Of a DNA stretch of 64,000 bases, positions 16,620-25,481 are shown piece by piece. This DNA is from Syntrophopropionicum propionicicum_A (GTDB lineage: Bacteria > Bacillota > Desulfotomaculia > Desulfotomaculales > Pelotomaculaceae). Below the pieces are notes generated by a model. That model saw nothing but the letters and a program-made list of their open reading frames with translations. It did not search any database and had not been told where the DNA came from. The position numbers and the translations under genes are program-made. The stretch is from positions 89,417-153,416 of the forward strand of contig NZ_JBMGJC010000010.1 in assembly GCF_048984525.1 (NCBI RefSeq), in the 5' to 3' direction. Each line of letters starts with the position of its first letter. The first letter of the stretch is position 1.

Positions 16620-16646
16620 TTTATAACACCCCTCCCTGTTAATGTT

Positions 16647-16677
16647 ATTTTATGTAAATAATAACATATGCTGTCAA
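16647..16677 (-). promoter_or_regulatory. Promoter of the small peptide gene
   Basis: Consensus TTGACA (16672-16677) and TAAAAT (16647-16652) on the minus strand, spacer 19 nt. Confidence 0.5.
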
Positions 16678-16829
16678 CTACGGGCAGTTCCTTTATTCTG
16701 TGTTAAAGGTCGAAAATTTAAAATCTGCTCTTTATATCTTCTTTTCTCACAGTTTTTTGCGTTATCGCAAGCGTCCTGAAAAACGAACCTCATTCTTTAT
16801 GAGGTCCAAATATATCGTTAAATGGTACC

Positions 16830-16918
16830 AGACAGAGGAATGGGGACACCCCTTTCTCACAGGCATTCCTGCATGCGAGGAATGTCCCCGATTGGAAAAG
16901 CAGAGGTATGTCCCCAAT
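16830..16918 (+). repeat. GGGGACA palindromic element, copy 3
   Basis: GACAGAGGAATGGGGACAC, then a central palindrome GGCATTCCTGCATGCGAGG, then two arms ATGTCCCCGAT and ATGTCCCCAAT. It ends 3 nt before the gyrA stop codon. Confidence 0.75.
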
Positions 16919-16921
16919 ATA

Positions 16922-19348
16922 TTAGTCGTCTGTAAGGACACTGGCCACCGCCACCACGGTGTCGCCCTGGTCAAGTTTCATCAGGGTAACGCCCTGGGTA
17001 GCCCGTCCTATTTTTGAGATGTCCTCGGCGCTGAACCTGATCGCTATTCCTTCAGCGCTGACCATCATTACTTCTTCATCGCTCTTGACCACCTGGACAG
17101 CCACCACCAGACCGTTCCTCTTGTTCACTTTAATGTTGATAACACCTTTACCTGCTCTGGTCTGGGCGCGGTACTCTGTGAGCAGAGTCCGCTTACCGAA
17201 CCCGTTCGCCGTCACAGTGAGCAAATAAGCGTCCGGCCGGACGGTTTCCATGCCGACAACCTCGTCGTTAGCGGCCAGGCTGATCCCTCTCACCCCGCGG
17301 GTGTTGCGTCCCATCGGTCGCACCTGCTCCTCCGGGAAACGGATCGCCTGCCCTCTCTTGGTGGCCAGGACAATCTGTTCTTCGCCGCTGGTAAGTTTTA
17401 CATCGACAAGCTGGTCTTCCTCATTCAAAGAAATCGCAATAATGCCGTCCCGCCGGGAAGTGTCGTACTGGTCAAGAGATGTCTTTTTGACCAGGCCGTG
17501 TCTGGTGGCCATAAACAGGTACTGTTCTGAATCAAATTCTTTTACCGGGATTACAGCCGTTATTTTTTCGTCACCGCCAATGTACAACAGGTTAACGATA
17601 GCGGTGCCCTTGGCCTGCCGCCCGGCTTCCGGTATTTCATGCACCTTGAGGCGGAACACCTTGCCCTGGTTGGTAAAAAACAAGAAAAAGTGGTGGGTCG
17701 TGGTCACAAAGAGGTGCCGCACGAAATCCTCGGTCTTGGTGCCCATGGCCATCACGCCGCGGCCGCCCCTGCGCTGGTTGCGGTATGTGTCCAGCGGAAT
17801 TCTTTTTGTGTAGCCCTGGTTTGTGATTGTAATCACGACGTCCTCTTCGGGAATAAGGTCTTCTGTTCCCAGTGCCACTTCTTCGTCTGATATGAAAGAT
17901 CGCCGAGGGTCGGCAAACTTTTTCTTAATAACTAATAGCTCTTTTTTAATGATATCCAGGACCTTCTTCTCGCTCTCCAGAATGGAGCGCAGGTAAGCAA
18001 TTTTACTTAGAAGCTCCTTGTATTCCTGCTCGAGTTTTTCACGCTCCAGACCGGTCAGCTGCTTAAGCCTCATTTCAACGATAGCCTCAGCCTGTCTTTC
18101 CGTCAGTCCGAATTTTTCGCACAAAGCTTTCTTGGCCAGGTCTGTAGTCTGTGAAGACCTGATTATTTTTATGACCTCGTCCAGGTAGGCAATAGCGATG
18201 CGCAGTCCCTCTACAATATGCGCCCGCTCCTCCGCCTTTCTCAGATCAAAGCGGGTCCTCCTGACAATCACATCTTTTTGGTGTTCCAGGTAGTAAAATA
18301 AAATTTGCTTAAGGTTTAATACCCGGGGCTGCCCGTTGACCAGGGCCAGCATGTTGACCCCGAAGCTGTCCTGCAACTGGGTGTGCTTGTAAAGCTGGTT
18401 TAGGATCACCTGCGGATTAGCATCCCGCTTGAGTTCAATCATAATCCTCATCCCGCGGCGGTCCGACTCGTCACGCAGGTCGCTGATGCCGTCGATCTTC
18501 TTGTCCTTAACCAGCTCGGCTATTTTTTCGATAAGCCTGGCCTTATTAACCTGGTAAGGTATTTCATTAACAATGATGCAGTTTCTGCCGCTGTCGGTTT
18601 TTTCGATCATTGTCTGGGCGCGTACTCTTATAGTTCCCCTGCCGGTGCGGTAAGCGTTCCAGATACCTTCCCTGCCCATAATCTTGCCGCCGGTCGGAAA
18701 ATCAGGCCCCTTGATTACGGTCATGATCTCCTGCACTTCAGCTTCAGGTTTATCAATTAACATGATTACCCCGTCGATCACCTCGGCCAGGTTGTGGGGC
18801 GGAATATTGGTGGCCATTCCCACAGCTATGCCGGCGGAACCGTTAATAAGCAAGTTTGGTATCCGGGCAGGCAAAACTGTTGGTTCCTCGTTCTTATCAT
18901 CGTAGTTGGGAATAAAATCAACTGTTTCTTTTTCTATATCAACCAGCATTTCCGCGGTAATCTTGGCCATGCGCGCCTCGGTGTACCGCATGGCCGCGGC
19001 TGAGTCACCGTCCACGGAGCCGAAGTTGCCGTGGCCGTCCACCAGGGGGTAGCGGCAGGCGAAGTCCTGGGCCAGCCGGACCAGAGCATCATACACGGAA
19101 GTATCACCGTGCGGGTGATATTTTGCCAGGACTTCCCCTACAATGTAAGCAGATTTGCGGTGAGGCTTATCCGACGACAAGCCAAGGGAATGCATGGCAT
19201 AAAGTATACGGCGGTGCACAGGTTTTAGGCCGTCCCTCACGTCCGGCAGCGCCCTCGCCACAATAACGCTCATAGCATAGTCCAGGTAGGAGTGTTTCAT
19301 CTCCTCATTTATATCAAGCGGAACCACTTTACCGGTTATAGACGGCAA
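16922..19348 (-). CDS. gyrA: DNA gyrase subunit A
   Basis: GyrA cuts and rejoins DNA in the GyrA2B2 gyrase. The 808-residue product has the winged-helix breakage domain, the catalytic Tyr in AAAMRYTEARM (near residue 117), and a long coiled-coil tower. The C-terminal six-bladed wrapping domain is present, with a GyrA-box-like motif (QRRGGRGV). The start is placed at TTG 19348, 8 nt after GGAGG; the GTG at 19363 would place the binding site inside the gene. Unlike many Firmicutes, gyrA is not directly after gyrB: three small genes and two terminators intervene. Confidence 0.97.
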   Translation of the reverse strand: MPSITGKVVPLDINEEMKHSYLDYAMSVIVARALPDVRDGLKPVHRRILYAMHSLGLSSDKPHRKSAYIVGEVLAKYHPHGDTSVYDALVRLAQDFACRYPLVDGHGNFGSVDGDSAAAMRYTEARMAKITAEMLVDIEKETVDFIPNYDDKNEEPTVLPARIPNLLINGSAGIAVGMATNIPPHNLAEVIDGVIMLIDKPEAEVQEIMTVIKGPDFPTGGKIMGREGIWNAYRTGRGTIRVRAQTMIEKTDSGRNCIIVNEIPYQVNKARLIEKIAELVKDKKIDGISDLRDESDRRGMRIMIELKRDANPQVILNQLYKHTQLQDSFGVNMLALVNGQPRVLNLKQILFYYLEHQKDVIVRRTRFDLRKAEERAHIVEGLRIAIAYLDEVIKIIRSSQTTDLAKKALCEKFGLTERQAEAIVEMRLKQLTGLEREKLEQEYKELLSKIAYLRSILESEKKVLDIIKKELLVIKKKFADPRRSFISDEEVALGTEDLIPEEDVVITITNQGYTKRIPLDTYRNQRRGGRGVMAMGTKTEDFVRHLFVTTTHHFFLFFTNQGKVFRLKVHEIPEAGRQAKGTAIVNLLYIGGDEKITAVIPVKEFDSEQYLFMATRHGLVKKTSLDQYDTSRRDGIIAISLNEEDQLVDVKLTSGEEQIVLATKRGQAIRFPEEQVRPMGRNTRGVRGISLAANDEVVGMETVRPDAYLLTVTANGFGKRTLLTEYRAQTRAGKGVINIKVNKRNGLVVAVQVVKSDEEVMMVSAEGIAIRFSAEDISKIGRATQGVTLMKLDQGDTVVAVASVLTDD

Positions 19349-19433
19349 ACCGGTCACCTCCACATTAAACTACCAGGGGAATTATACCAAAATTAAAGCT
19401 TAAATGCAATTTTAAGCGAAACTCCTGCGGGGC

Positions 19434-19460
19434 AAAAAAAGCAGGCTTTTTTAGCCCGCT
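19434..19460 (-). terminator. Terminator of the gyrB-gyrA small-gene operon
   Basis: On the minus strand GCGGGCT-AAAAA-AGCCTGC followed by seven T. It lies 110 nt after the last small gene and just upstream of gyrA. Confidence 0.75.
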
Positions 19461-19570
19461 CAAATTCCATTTTTGTAAATATGGAACTGTTATTTAAAGC
19501 TGCCTTATGCGGCCTGGCTTAAAATAAGGGCCGATCCGCCCCGGGGAAATTGTGCACGCAACCCCGTTAA

Positions 19571-19675
19571 TTACAGCCTTTTAGCCGCTGCGGCAGTATT
19601 AGCCTGTTTTCCCCTCCAGGTTTTTGTAATCTGCACGTATACCTTGGAGGGTTTCACACAATCAAGCTGCTTCAC
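19571..19675 (-). CDS. Small basic protein, 34 residues (third gene of micro-operon)
   Basis: GTG 19675 follows AAGGA at about 6 nt and lies 14 nt after the stop of the 48-residue gene. The product is short and basic (MKQLDCVKPSKVYVQ, then a strand-turn, then TAAAAKRL). No homology recognised. Support is positional: shared strand, good binding site, tight spacing, common terminator. Confidence 0.4.
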   Translation of the reverse strand: MKQLDCVKPSKVYVQITKTWRGKQANTAAAAKRL

Positions 19676-19689
19676 CTCAAATCCTTTTA

Positions 19690-19836
19690 TTATACTTTCT
19701 TTCTCTTAATCGATTCGTACGTACGAAAGATCTTTCTGCCAGCATTGCGGGGGGCAAGTTTTAAATTCTGCCCAAACCTGCCCAGTAATGTCTGCGGCCA
19801 CCGCCGCGAAATAACTATTATTTTCGTTTCCGCCAA
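19690..19836 (-). CDS. Small cationic protein, 48 residues (second gene of micro-operon)
   Basis: TTG 19836 lies 7 nt after a strong GGGGGAGGTG. The product opens MAETKIIVISRRWPQ and ends KIFRTYESIKRKKV; about a quarter of residues are Lys or Arg, suggesting nucleic acid or membrane-surface binding. It starts 32 nt after the stop of the 97-residue gene. No family recognised. Confidence 0.5.
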   Translation of the reverse strand: MAETKIIVISRRWPQTLLGRFGQNLKLAPRNAGRKIFRTYESIKRKKV

Positions 19837-19868
19837 CTACACACCTCCCCCGCTCCTGTTTTCTGATT

Positions 19869-20162
19869 TTAAGGCCCCCTGATTATATGAGAACCTGACT
19901 GCGTTATTATTGAAATTATAATTACCGCTGCCCATTTAACCTGTTCGACTGCAGTGCCAACCCTGAATATAATTTTTTCCCGGAGAAACGCTTTTACCCC
20001 GTCCAGCGCCACAGGCGCAGCCGCTATAACATCCTGAAGGAAGTGGGCAGATTTCTCCGTGACAGCGCCGGCTAAAAAAGCCATCACCAGGAGCAGCGCC
20101 ACAAGAAACAGGGATTTTGCCTTTTTTGTCTTCGTCGGCCTGTAAACAGTGATCGTTTTCAT
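19869..20162 (-). CDS. Small membrane-anchored protein, 97 residues (first gene of micro-operon)
   Basis: ATG 20162 follows AGGAGAGG; an upstream GTG at 20183 would overlap that site. A basic N-terminus (YRPTKTKKAK) precedes one transmembrane segment (SLFLVALLLVMAFLAGAV, about residues 17-34). An amphipathic stretch follows and a second hydrophobic patch near the end (AAVIIISIITQSG). It lies between gyrB, which has its own terminator at 20497-20520, and two smaller genes. No family recognised. Confidence 0.6.
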   Translation of the reverse strand: MKTITVYRPTKTKKAKSLFLVALLLVMAFLAGAVTEKSAHFLQDVIAAAPVALDGVKAFLREKIIFRVGTAVEQVKWAAVIIISIITQSGSHIIRGP

Positions 20163-20496
20163 TCTTATCCTCTCCTTGGTCACCCAATTGATAAAGGCCG
20201 GTGGATTAAACTGCTTATCTTATTTGTCTGTTTACTGCAGGCTTTCAGCTCCCTTTCAATTAATCTTTGTCGTTTATATTAAATTGTCTGCCGCCATCTC
20301 TTTATTTTTTATCAGCAGTCAGACAGAATTTGTCTTGTTAAAATTTACATTTATTGCCACCCGTTTTTGATTTACATACTACCACACCGGTGCAAATCCG
20401 TTTTTAGGTAAAATTTGGAAACTAGCTCCGCCTGTCTTTTATAAACTCCTTATTTCTCTGCATTACCAATAATTTGGCTCTTCCAAAAAATTTAAA
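20163..20496. other. Intergenic spacer ahead of the micro-operon
   Basis: AT-rich, about 330 bp. It should contain the promoter of the three small genes, but I could not choose one convincingly. No open frame with a binding site and no clear repeat. Confidence 0.3.
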
Positions 20497-20520
20497 AACC
20501 ACCCTGAAAAACGGGTGGTT
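20497..20520 (-). terminator. gyrB terminator
   Basis: AACCACCC / GGGTGGTT hairpin followed by T-rich sequence on the minus strand, 70 nt after the gyrB stop. Confidence 0.8.
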
Positions 20521-20589
20521 TCAAGTGTAGACAAATACCAGGAATGCAGATATTACTGACATCCGACGTCTGACGACCGGCGACTGAGT

Positions 20590-22503
20590 TTACACATCCA
20601 GGTTTCGCACCAGGTGGGCGTTTTCCATGATATAGTCCCGGCGCGGCTCCACCCTGTCCCCCATCAGCATGGAAAAAATAGAGTCAGCCTCGATGGCGTC
20701 TTCCAGGGTAACCTGCATCACGGTCCTTGTTTCAGGATTCATGGTGGTTTCCCAGAGCTGGACGGCATCCATTTCACCCAGACCTTTATACCTCTGGATG
20801 GAAATGCCTCCCCTGCCGATCTTGCTTAAAAGTTTTTCCAGCTCTGCGTCGTTGTACACGTAATTTTCGCTTCTGCCCTTTTTCACCCTGTATAAAGGCG
20901 GCTGAGCGATATAAACGTATCCTGATTCCACCAGCGGCTTCATATACCGGTAAAAGAACGTCAGCAGGAGCGTCCTGATGTGAGCGCCGTCAATATCGGC
21001 GTCTGACATCAGGATAACCTTGTGGTACCTGGCCCTGGATATGTCAAATTCTTCACTGATGCCTGTCCCCAGTGCGGTGATCATGGTTCGTATTTCTTCA
21101 TTGGCCAGGATTTTGTCCAGGCGGGCTTTCTCAACATTTAAAATTTTGCCCCGCAGGGGCAGGATGGCCTGAAACCGCCTGTCACGGCCCTGCTTGGCAG
21201 ATCCGCCGGCGGAGTCACCCTCCACAAGATACAGCTCACAAGCTGAAGGGTCCCGTTCGGAGCAGTCCGCCAGTTTGCCCGGCAGGGTTGAGCTTTCCAG
21301 GGCGCTTTTACGCCTGGTCAGTTCTTTTGCCTTGCGGGCAGCCTCGCGCGCCCTGGAAGAGGTGATCGCTTTCTCCAGAATACGTTTGGCCACCGGGGGA
21401 TTTTCCTCAAGAAATGTCCCCAGCCCTTCGCCCATAACCGTATCGACTATGCTTCTTACCTCGCTGTTTCCAAGCTTGGTCTTGGTCTGTCCTTCAAACT
21501 GCGGCTCCGGCACTTTGACGCTGATAACAGCTGTTAGCCCCTCCCTGATATCTTCACCCGAAAGGTTGCTCACTCCGTTTTTCAGAATGTTGTATTTGCG
21601 CCCGTAGTCATTTATAACCCTGGTGAGGGCGGCTTTGAAACCCGCCTCGTGTGTCCCTCCATCAATGGTGTTGATGTTGTTGGCATAAGAAAATATATTA
21701 TCTACAGCATAGGAATCTGTGTACTGCAAGGCTATTTCCACCATTACGTCTTCCCTCTGTTTTTGGAAATAGATAGGCTTGGAATGGAGCGGCGTCTTGC
21801 TCCTGTTCAGGTGTTTAACATAATCTTTAATGCCGCCTTCGTGCTCGTACTCTACCACCTGGCCTGTACGCTTGTCCTTAAGGGTGATTTTTACGCCAGC
21901 GTTCAGGAAAGACAGCTCTCTTAAACGATGGGTAAGTGTATCCTGGTTGAAAATAAGGTCTTCGAATATTTGGTAGTCAGGTTTAAAACTTATTTTTGTC
22001 CCGTTTGTTTTGCTCTTACCTATGATTTTTAACTCGGTAACTGGTATGCCCCTGTGATATTTTTGATAATAAACATTCCCGTTAAGCCTGACTTCCACCT
22101 CAAGCCACTCGGAAAGCGCGTTTACCACTGAAACGCCCACACCGTGCAGCCCGCCGGATACTTTATAGCCGCCGCCTCCGAACTTGCCTCCGGCGTGCAG
22201 TATGGTCAGCACCACTTCCACTGCCGGCCGCCCCGTTTGGGATTGTATACCGACAGGGATGCCACGGCCGTTATCAATTACGACAATGGAATTGTCTTCA
22301 TTGATAACCACCTCTATCTTGTTGCAAAACCCGGCCATGGCCTCGTCTATGCTGTTATCCACAACCTCGTAAACCAGGTGGTGCAGACCTCTTGAGCTTG
22401 TACTGCCAATGTACATGCTGGGCCTGCGTCTTACTGCTTCCAGCCCTTCCAGAACCTGAATCTCTTCAGCTCCGTAGCGGTTGTTTTCGCTGACTTCAGT
22501 CAA
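20590..22503 (-). CDS. gyrB: DNA gyrase subunit B
   Basis: GyrB is the ATPase half of gyrase. The 637-residue product has the GHKL ATP site (EVVDNSIDEA and GLHGVGVSVVNALS), the transducer with the PLRGKILNVEKA segment, and a TOPRIM domain with EGDSAGG and DADIDG metal-binding motifs. TTG 22503 is the start, with GGAGTGG about 8 nt ahead. It follows remB across a spacer that carries a repeat element, and ends with its own terminator. Confidence 0.98.
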   Translation of the reverse strand: MTEVSENNRYGAEEIQVLEGLEAVRRRPSMYIGSTSSRGLHHLVYEVVDNSIDEAMAGFCNKIEVVINEDNSIVVIDNGRGIPVGIQSQTGRPAVEVVLTILHAGGKFGGGGYKVSGGLHGVGVSVVNALSEWLEVEVRLNGNVYYQKYHRGIPVTELKIIGKSKTNGTKISFKPDYQIFEDLIFNQDTLTHRLRELSFLNAGVKITLKDKRTGQVVEYEHEGGIKDYVKHLNRSKTPLHSKPIYFQKQREDVMVEIALQYTDSYAVDNIFSYANNINTIDGGTHEAGFKAALTRVINDYGRKYNILKNGVSNLSGEDIREGLTAVISVKVPEPQFEGQTKTKLGNSEVRSIVDTVMGEGLGTFLEENPPVAKRILEKAITSSRAREAARKAKELTRRKSALESSTLPGKLADCSERDPSACELYLVEGDSAGGSAKQGRDRRFQAILPLRGKILNVEKARLDKILANEEIRTMITALGTGISEEFDISRARYHKVILMSDADIDGAHIRTLLLTFFYRYMKPLVESGYVYIAQPPLYRVKKGRSENYVYNDAELEKLLSKIGRGGISIQRYKGLGEMDAVQLWETTMNPETRTVMQVTLEDAIEADSIFSMLMGDRVEPRRDYIMENAHLVRNLDV

Positions 22504-22584
22504 TACGAAACCACTCCTTTTTTAATTAAAAAATTCTATATAATCTAGAAAAATAAATAAGTGGGGTCAAAACTTTTAGGTCCA

Positions 22585-22778
22585 ACACATTGACAGAGGA
22601 TTACAGGATTATTAAGGATTAACAGGATTTAAACAATGCTTTTTAAGTATATAACAACAAATTTTAATAATCCTCAATAACTCCTAATAATCGCCGATAA
22701 ACATGTCCGTGAAGAATTTAAACTCTTTAAAATCCTGTAAATCTTGTTTAAAATCCTGTTAATCCTGTCAATTTGTTT
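22585..22778. repeat. AGGATTAAC-iteron inverted element, copy 1
   Basis: Left arm ATTGACAGAGGATTACAGGA then AAGGATTAACAGGATTT; right arm the inverse (AATCCTGTTAATCCTGTCAA). The arms are built from units of about 12 bp and enclose an AT-rich centre of about 100 bp. One of six copies in the window. No coding frame inside. Confidence 0.7.
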
Positions 22779-22792
22779 TTGGTTATGGACAT

Positions 22793-23041
22793 CTAAAGTT
22801 CAAAAATATCTTTCGACCTTTTCTTCAGCGTACTGCATGAAATCGGGGACATGTATATGTCCCTGGTCGTTACCACAAACGATTTCTCCCTGTCCTTTTC
22901 ATAAATATTTCTTATAAAACCTTCATCCCTGGCAATTTCTATAAATTCTTTTGTCACGGCCGCCTGCGCGGTAGTTATATCCAGGATGGCGATAATGTCC
23001 TTTTTCAGGACCACGACGTCTGCTCCAAGGTGTAAAAACAT
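22793..23041 (-). CDS. remB: Extracellular matrix regulator RemB-like (DUF370)
   Basis: An 82-residue protein opening MFLHLGADVVVLKKDIIAI, as in RemB/YaaB of the RemA/RemB family, DNA-binding regulators of matrix genes in Bacillus. ATG 23041 lies one base after the recF stop, with GGAGG in the end of recF, so translation is coupled. The gene order recF-remB-gyrB is conserved in Firmicutes. The regulatory target here is unknown. Confidence 0.92.
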   Translation of the reverse strand: MFLHLGADVVVLKKDIIAILDITTAQAAVTKEFIEIARDEGFIRNIYEKDREKSFVVTTRDIYMSPISCSTLKKRSKDIFEL

Positions 23042-23042
23042 G

Positions 23043-24158
23043 TTACTCCTCCTTAGTATCAGCGACCCTGCCCGAGCGTATAAAAAATTTTTTCACTGCA
23101 AAATTATCTTTGACCGTAATTTTATGCTCTCCGGTGGAGGTTACAAATGTCTGTACGAATCCCCTCACCCTGTTTAACAAAGCCCGGCGCCGGCCTTCAT
23201 CGAGCTCAAAGAGAACATCGTCGAGAAGCAGGATCGGGTATTCACCTATTTCTTTATGCCAGTGCAGTATTTGAGAAATCTTTAAGGTTAAAACTATGGT
23301 CCGCTGCTGTCCCTGGGAACCGTAAGTACGCGCGTCCTTGTCATTAATATATAAAGCAAAATCATCTCTGTGCGGGCCGATCAAAGTCTGAGACCGTTTA
23401 ATTTCTTCTTCTTCAACTTCCCGCAGCCCTTTTTGAAACTGCCCGTATAAATCATCTTCCGAAGAAGGCATGTTTAATTTCAGCGATGAAAGGTACCTGA
23501 TATCAAGATCTTCCTGCTTACCGGTTAAATCATGGTGGATATTTCTGATCAGCGGACTTAGATCTTTAAATATTTTTATCCTCAGGGAAAGCAGCCTCGC
23601 GCCGTACCGGCAGAGCTGATCATTCCACACCTGCAGTGAGTCGCTTTTTGATTTTTTTTCTTTAATATCCCTCAGCAGGTTGTTGCGCTGAAAAAGCACC
23701 CTGTTGTATTGCCCAAGCAAATGATTGTATTGTGGGAGAAAAGGGCCAAACTCAAGGTCCAGAAAGCGCCGCCGCTCAAAAGGTGAACCCTTGACCAGGA
23801 CCAGGTCTTCGGGTTTAAACAATACTACGCCCGGCCATCCCAGCGGATAACCGCGGGTTAAAACACCGTTTACCCCTATTTTCTTTTTGCCCGGCAGGAG
23901 CTCCACCCTTACTTCAACCTGCCTGCTATCGGTTTCAAAAAGGCTGTTTATATACGAAAAATCTTTCTGCCAGGATATTATTTCAGCTTCTCTCTGCGTG
24001 CGAAACGATTTACCCGTGCAGGAAAGAAATATTGACTCCAGTAAATTGGTTTTACCCTGCGCGTTAGAGCCGCTGAATACATTAAAAAAATTATCCGGCT
24101 CAATTACCTGACTGCTGTAATTCCTGAAGTTGGCGATTTCCAGGCGCTTGAGGTACAA
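23043..24158 (-). CDS. recF: DNA replication and repair protein RecF
   Basis: RecF loads RecA at gaps with RecO and RecR. The 371-residue SMC-like ATPase opens with LKRLEIANFRNY, has Walker A GSNAQGKTNLLES (about residues 30-42), the ABC signature region (SQGQQRT) and Walker B (ILLLDDVLFELD). TTG 24158 is 4 nt after the dnaN stop with GGAGAG 8 nt ahead. The small S4-domain gene yaaA, which lies between dnaN and recF in Bacillus, is absent. Confidence 0.97.
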   Translation of the reverse strand: MYLKRLEIANFRNYSSQVIEPDNFFNVFSGSNAQGKTNLLESIFLSCTGKSFRTQREAEIISWQKDFSYINSLFETDSRQVEVRVELLPGKKKIGVNGVLTRGYPLGWPGVVLFKPEDLVLVKGSPFERRRFLDLEFGPFLPQYNHLLGQYNRVLFQRNNLLRDIKEKKSKSDSLQVWNDQLCRYGARLLSLRIKIFKDLSPLIRNIHHDLTGKQEDLDIRYLSSLKLNMPSSEDDLYGQFQKGLREVEEEEIKRSQTLIGPHRDDFALYINDKDARTYGSQGQQRTIVLTLKISQILHWHKEIGEYPILLLDDVLFELDEGRRRALLNRVRGFVQTFVTSTGEHKITVKDNFAVKKFFIRSGRVADTKEE

Positions 24159-24162
24159 TCAA

Positions 24163-25275
24163 TCAGCTCTCCTCGCGCAGCCGGACCGGAAGGAGCAGGG
24201 AAAGGTACTCCATCTCCCCTGCTGGTTTAATAATTACCGGGCTCAAGGGGCCTGTAAACTCCATCACTACCTCTTCCGTACCGATTGCCTTTAATGCATC
24301 GCTTAAATATCTCGCGTTAAAAGCAAACTGGAGGTTCTCCCCCTCCTGGAAAACAGGCATTTCCTCCCGCACACGGCCTGCCTCAGTATTGACTGAAACC
24401 ACCAGAATATTATCACCAATGTTAATTTTAATTACCGGTGATCCTTCCCTGGTAAGCAGCGCGGCCCTTTCCGCCGCCTCTGCCAGGTCCCTGGCTTTCA
24501 AACGTATTCTGGATATATATTCTGTTGGGATGACCTGCCGGTAATTTGGAAAATTACCGCCTATCAGCCTGGAAATTAAACATATATTTTCTGTTTTAAA
24601 AATAACCTGGTTTTCGGCCACGATAATTTCTAACGGTTCATCCGACAGTCCGGCGACCTTGATCAGCTCATTAAGAGTTTTACCAGGAATTATTAAATTT
24701 ATATTAAGATCACCAGTGTTCTCAATTAAAATTTTGCGCCATGCCAAACGGTGAGTATCGGTGGCCACAATATTTATCTCACCATTGACGATTTCAAAAA
24801 GCACCCCCGTGTAAAGCGGCCTGTTTTCATCCCTGGCGGTGGCAAAAATTACCTGCGTGATTACCTCTCTTAAAACTTCGCCGGGAATACTGAATTTTAT
24901 ATCACCCTGCGGCAATGGAAATTCAGGAAACTCTTCCACCGGATAACCGTTAATATTGGCTTCCGACTGGCCATACTGCAGGGTTACACTTCCGCTCAGA
25001 GGATCAGACCGGAAGAAAATTGTCACGTCTGGAAACCGCCTTATTAATTCTGTTATTACCTTTGCCGGCAGGACAGCATTTCCCTGCTCAATTACCTCGG
25101 CCGGAAACGAACAGCTGATACCCATTTCGAGGTCGGTTGCCGAGATATTGACACTGCCCTCCCCCGCCACGAATTTTATGCCGCTCAATATTGGCAGGGG
25201 ATTTTTTAACGAGACTGCTCTTTGCACAATCTGTACGGCGTTGAGCAATTCTTCTTTATTGCTCGCAAAATTCAT
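24163..25275 (-). CDS. dnaN: DNA polymerase III beta subunit (sliding clamp)
   Basis: The 370-residue clamp has three similar domains. It opens with a short helix-strand unit (LLNAVQIVQRAVSLKNPLPI) and ends with the conserved YLLLPVRL-type C-terminus. It encircles DNA and tethers polymerase III. ATG 25275 has a run of GGGGG ahead. It lies 206 nt downstream of dnaA; that gap carries part of oriC. It is followed directly by recF. Confidence 0.98.
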   Translation of the reverse strand: MNFASNKEELLNAVQIVQRAVSLKNPLPILSGIKFVAGEGSVNISATDLEMGISCSFPAEVIEQGNAVLPAKVITELIRRFPDVTIFFRSDPLSGSVTLQYGQSEANINGYPVEEFPEFPLPQGDIKFSIPGEVLREVITQVIFATARDENRPLYTGVLFEIVNGEINIVATDTHRLAWRKILIENTGDLNINLIIPGKTLNELIKVAGLSDEPLEIIVAENQVIFKTENICLISRLIGGNFPNYRQVIPTEYISRIRLKARDLAEAAERAALLTREGSPVIKINIGDNILVVSVNTEAGRVREEMPVFQEGENLQFAFNARYLSDALKAIGTEEVVMEFTGPLSPVIIKPAGEMEYLSLLLPVRLREES

Positions 25276-25481
25276 TTTACTTCCCCCATTATTATTATTG
25301 TTATGTTTATTTTTTTAAATAGTAATAGTAATAGCTGTGACTATGTGCATAAGGCAAAATAAACGTTAAACAAAAAAGAGTAACGGCTGTTTATAAAAAA
25401 TAGTTTTTTGGCTGTCCAAAATAATTACTAAAAAAATTTTAAGGATACCCACAAAAAAAATAACATTTTATTCACTGTATC
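25276..25481. other. oriC, dnaA-dnaN part: AT-rich region with DnaA box
   Basis: A very AT-rich spacer containing a perfect TTATGCACA DnaA box on the minus strand (25344-25352) and weaker box-like sequences such as the CCCACA near 25450. Position between dnaA and dnaN matches the unwinding region of bipartite Firmicute origins. The exact unwinding site is not proven. Confidence 0.65.
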
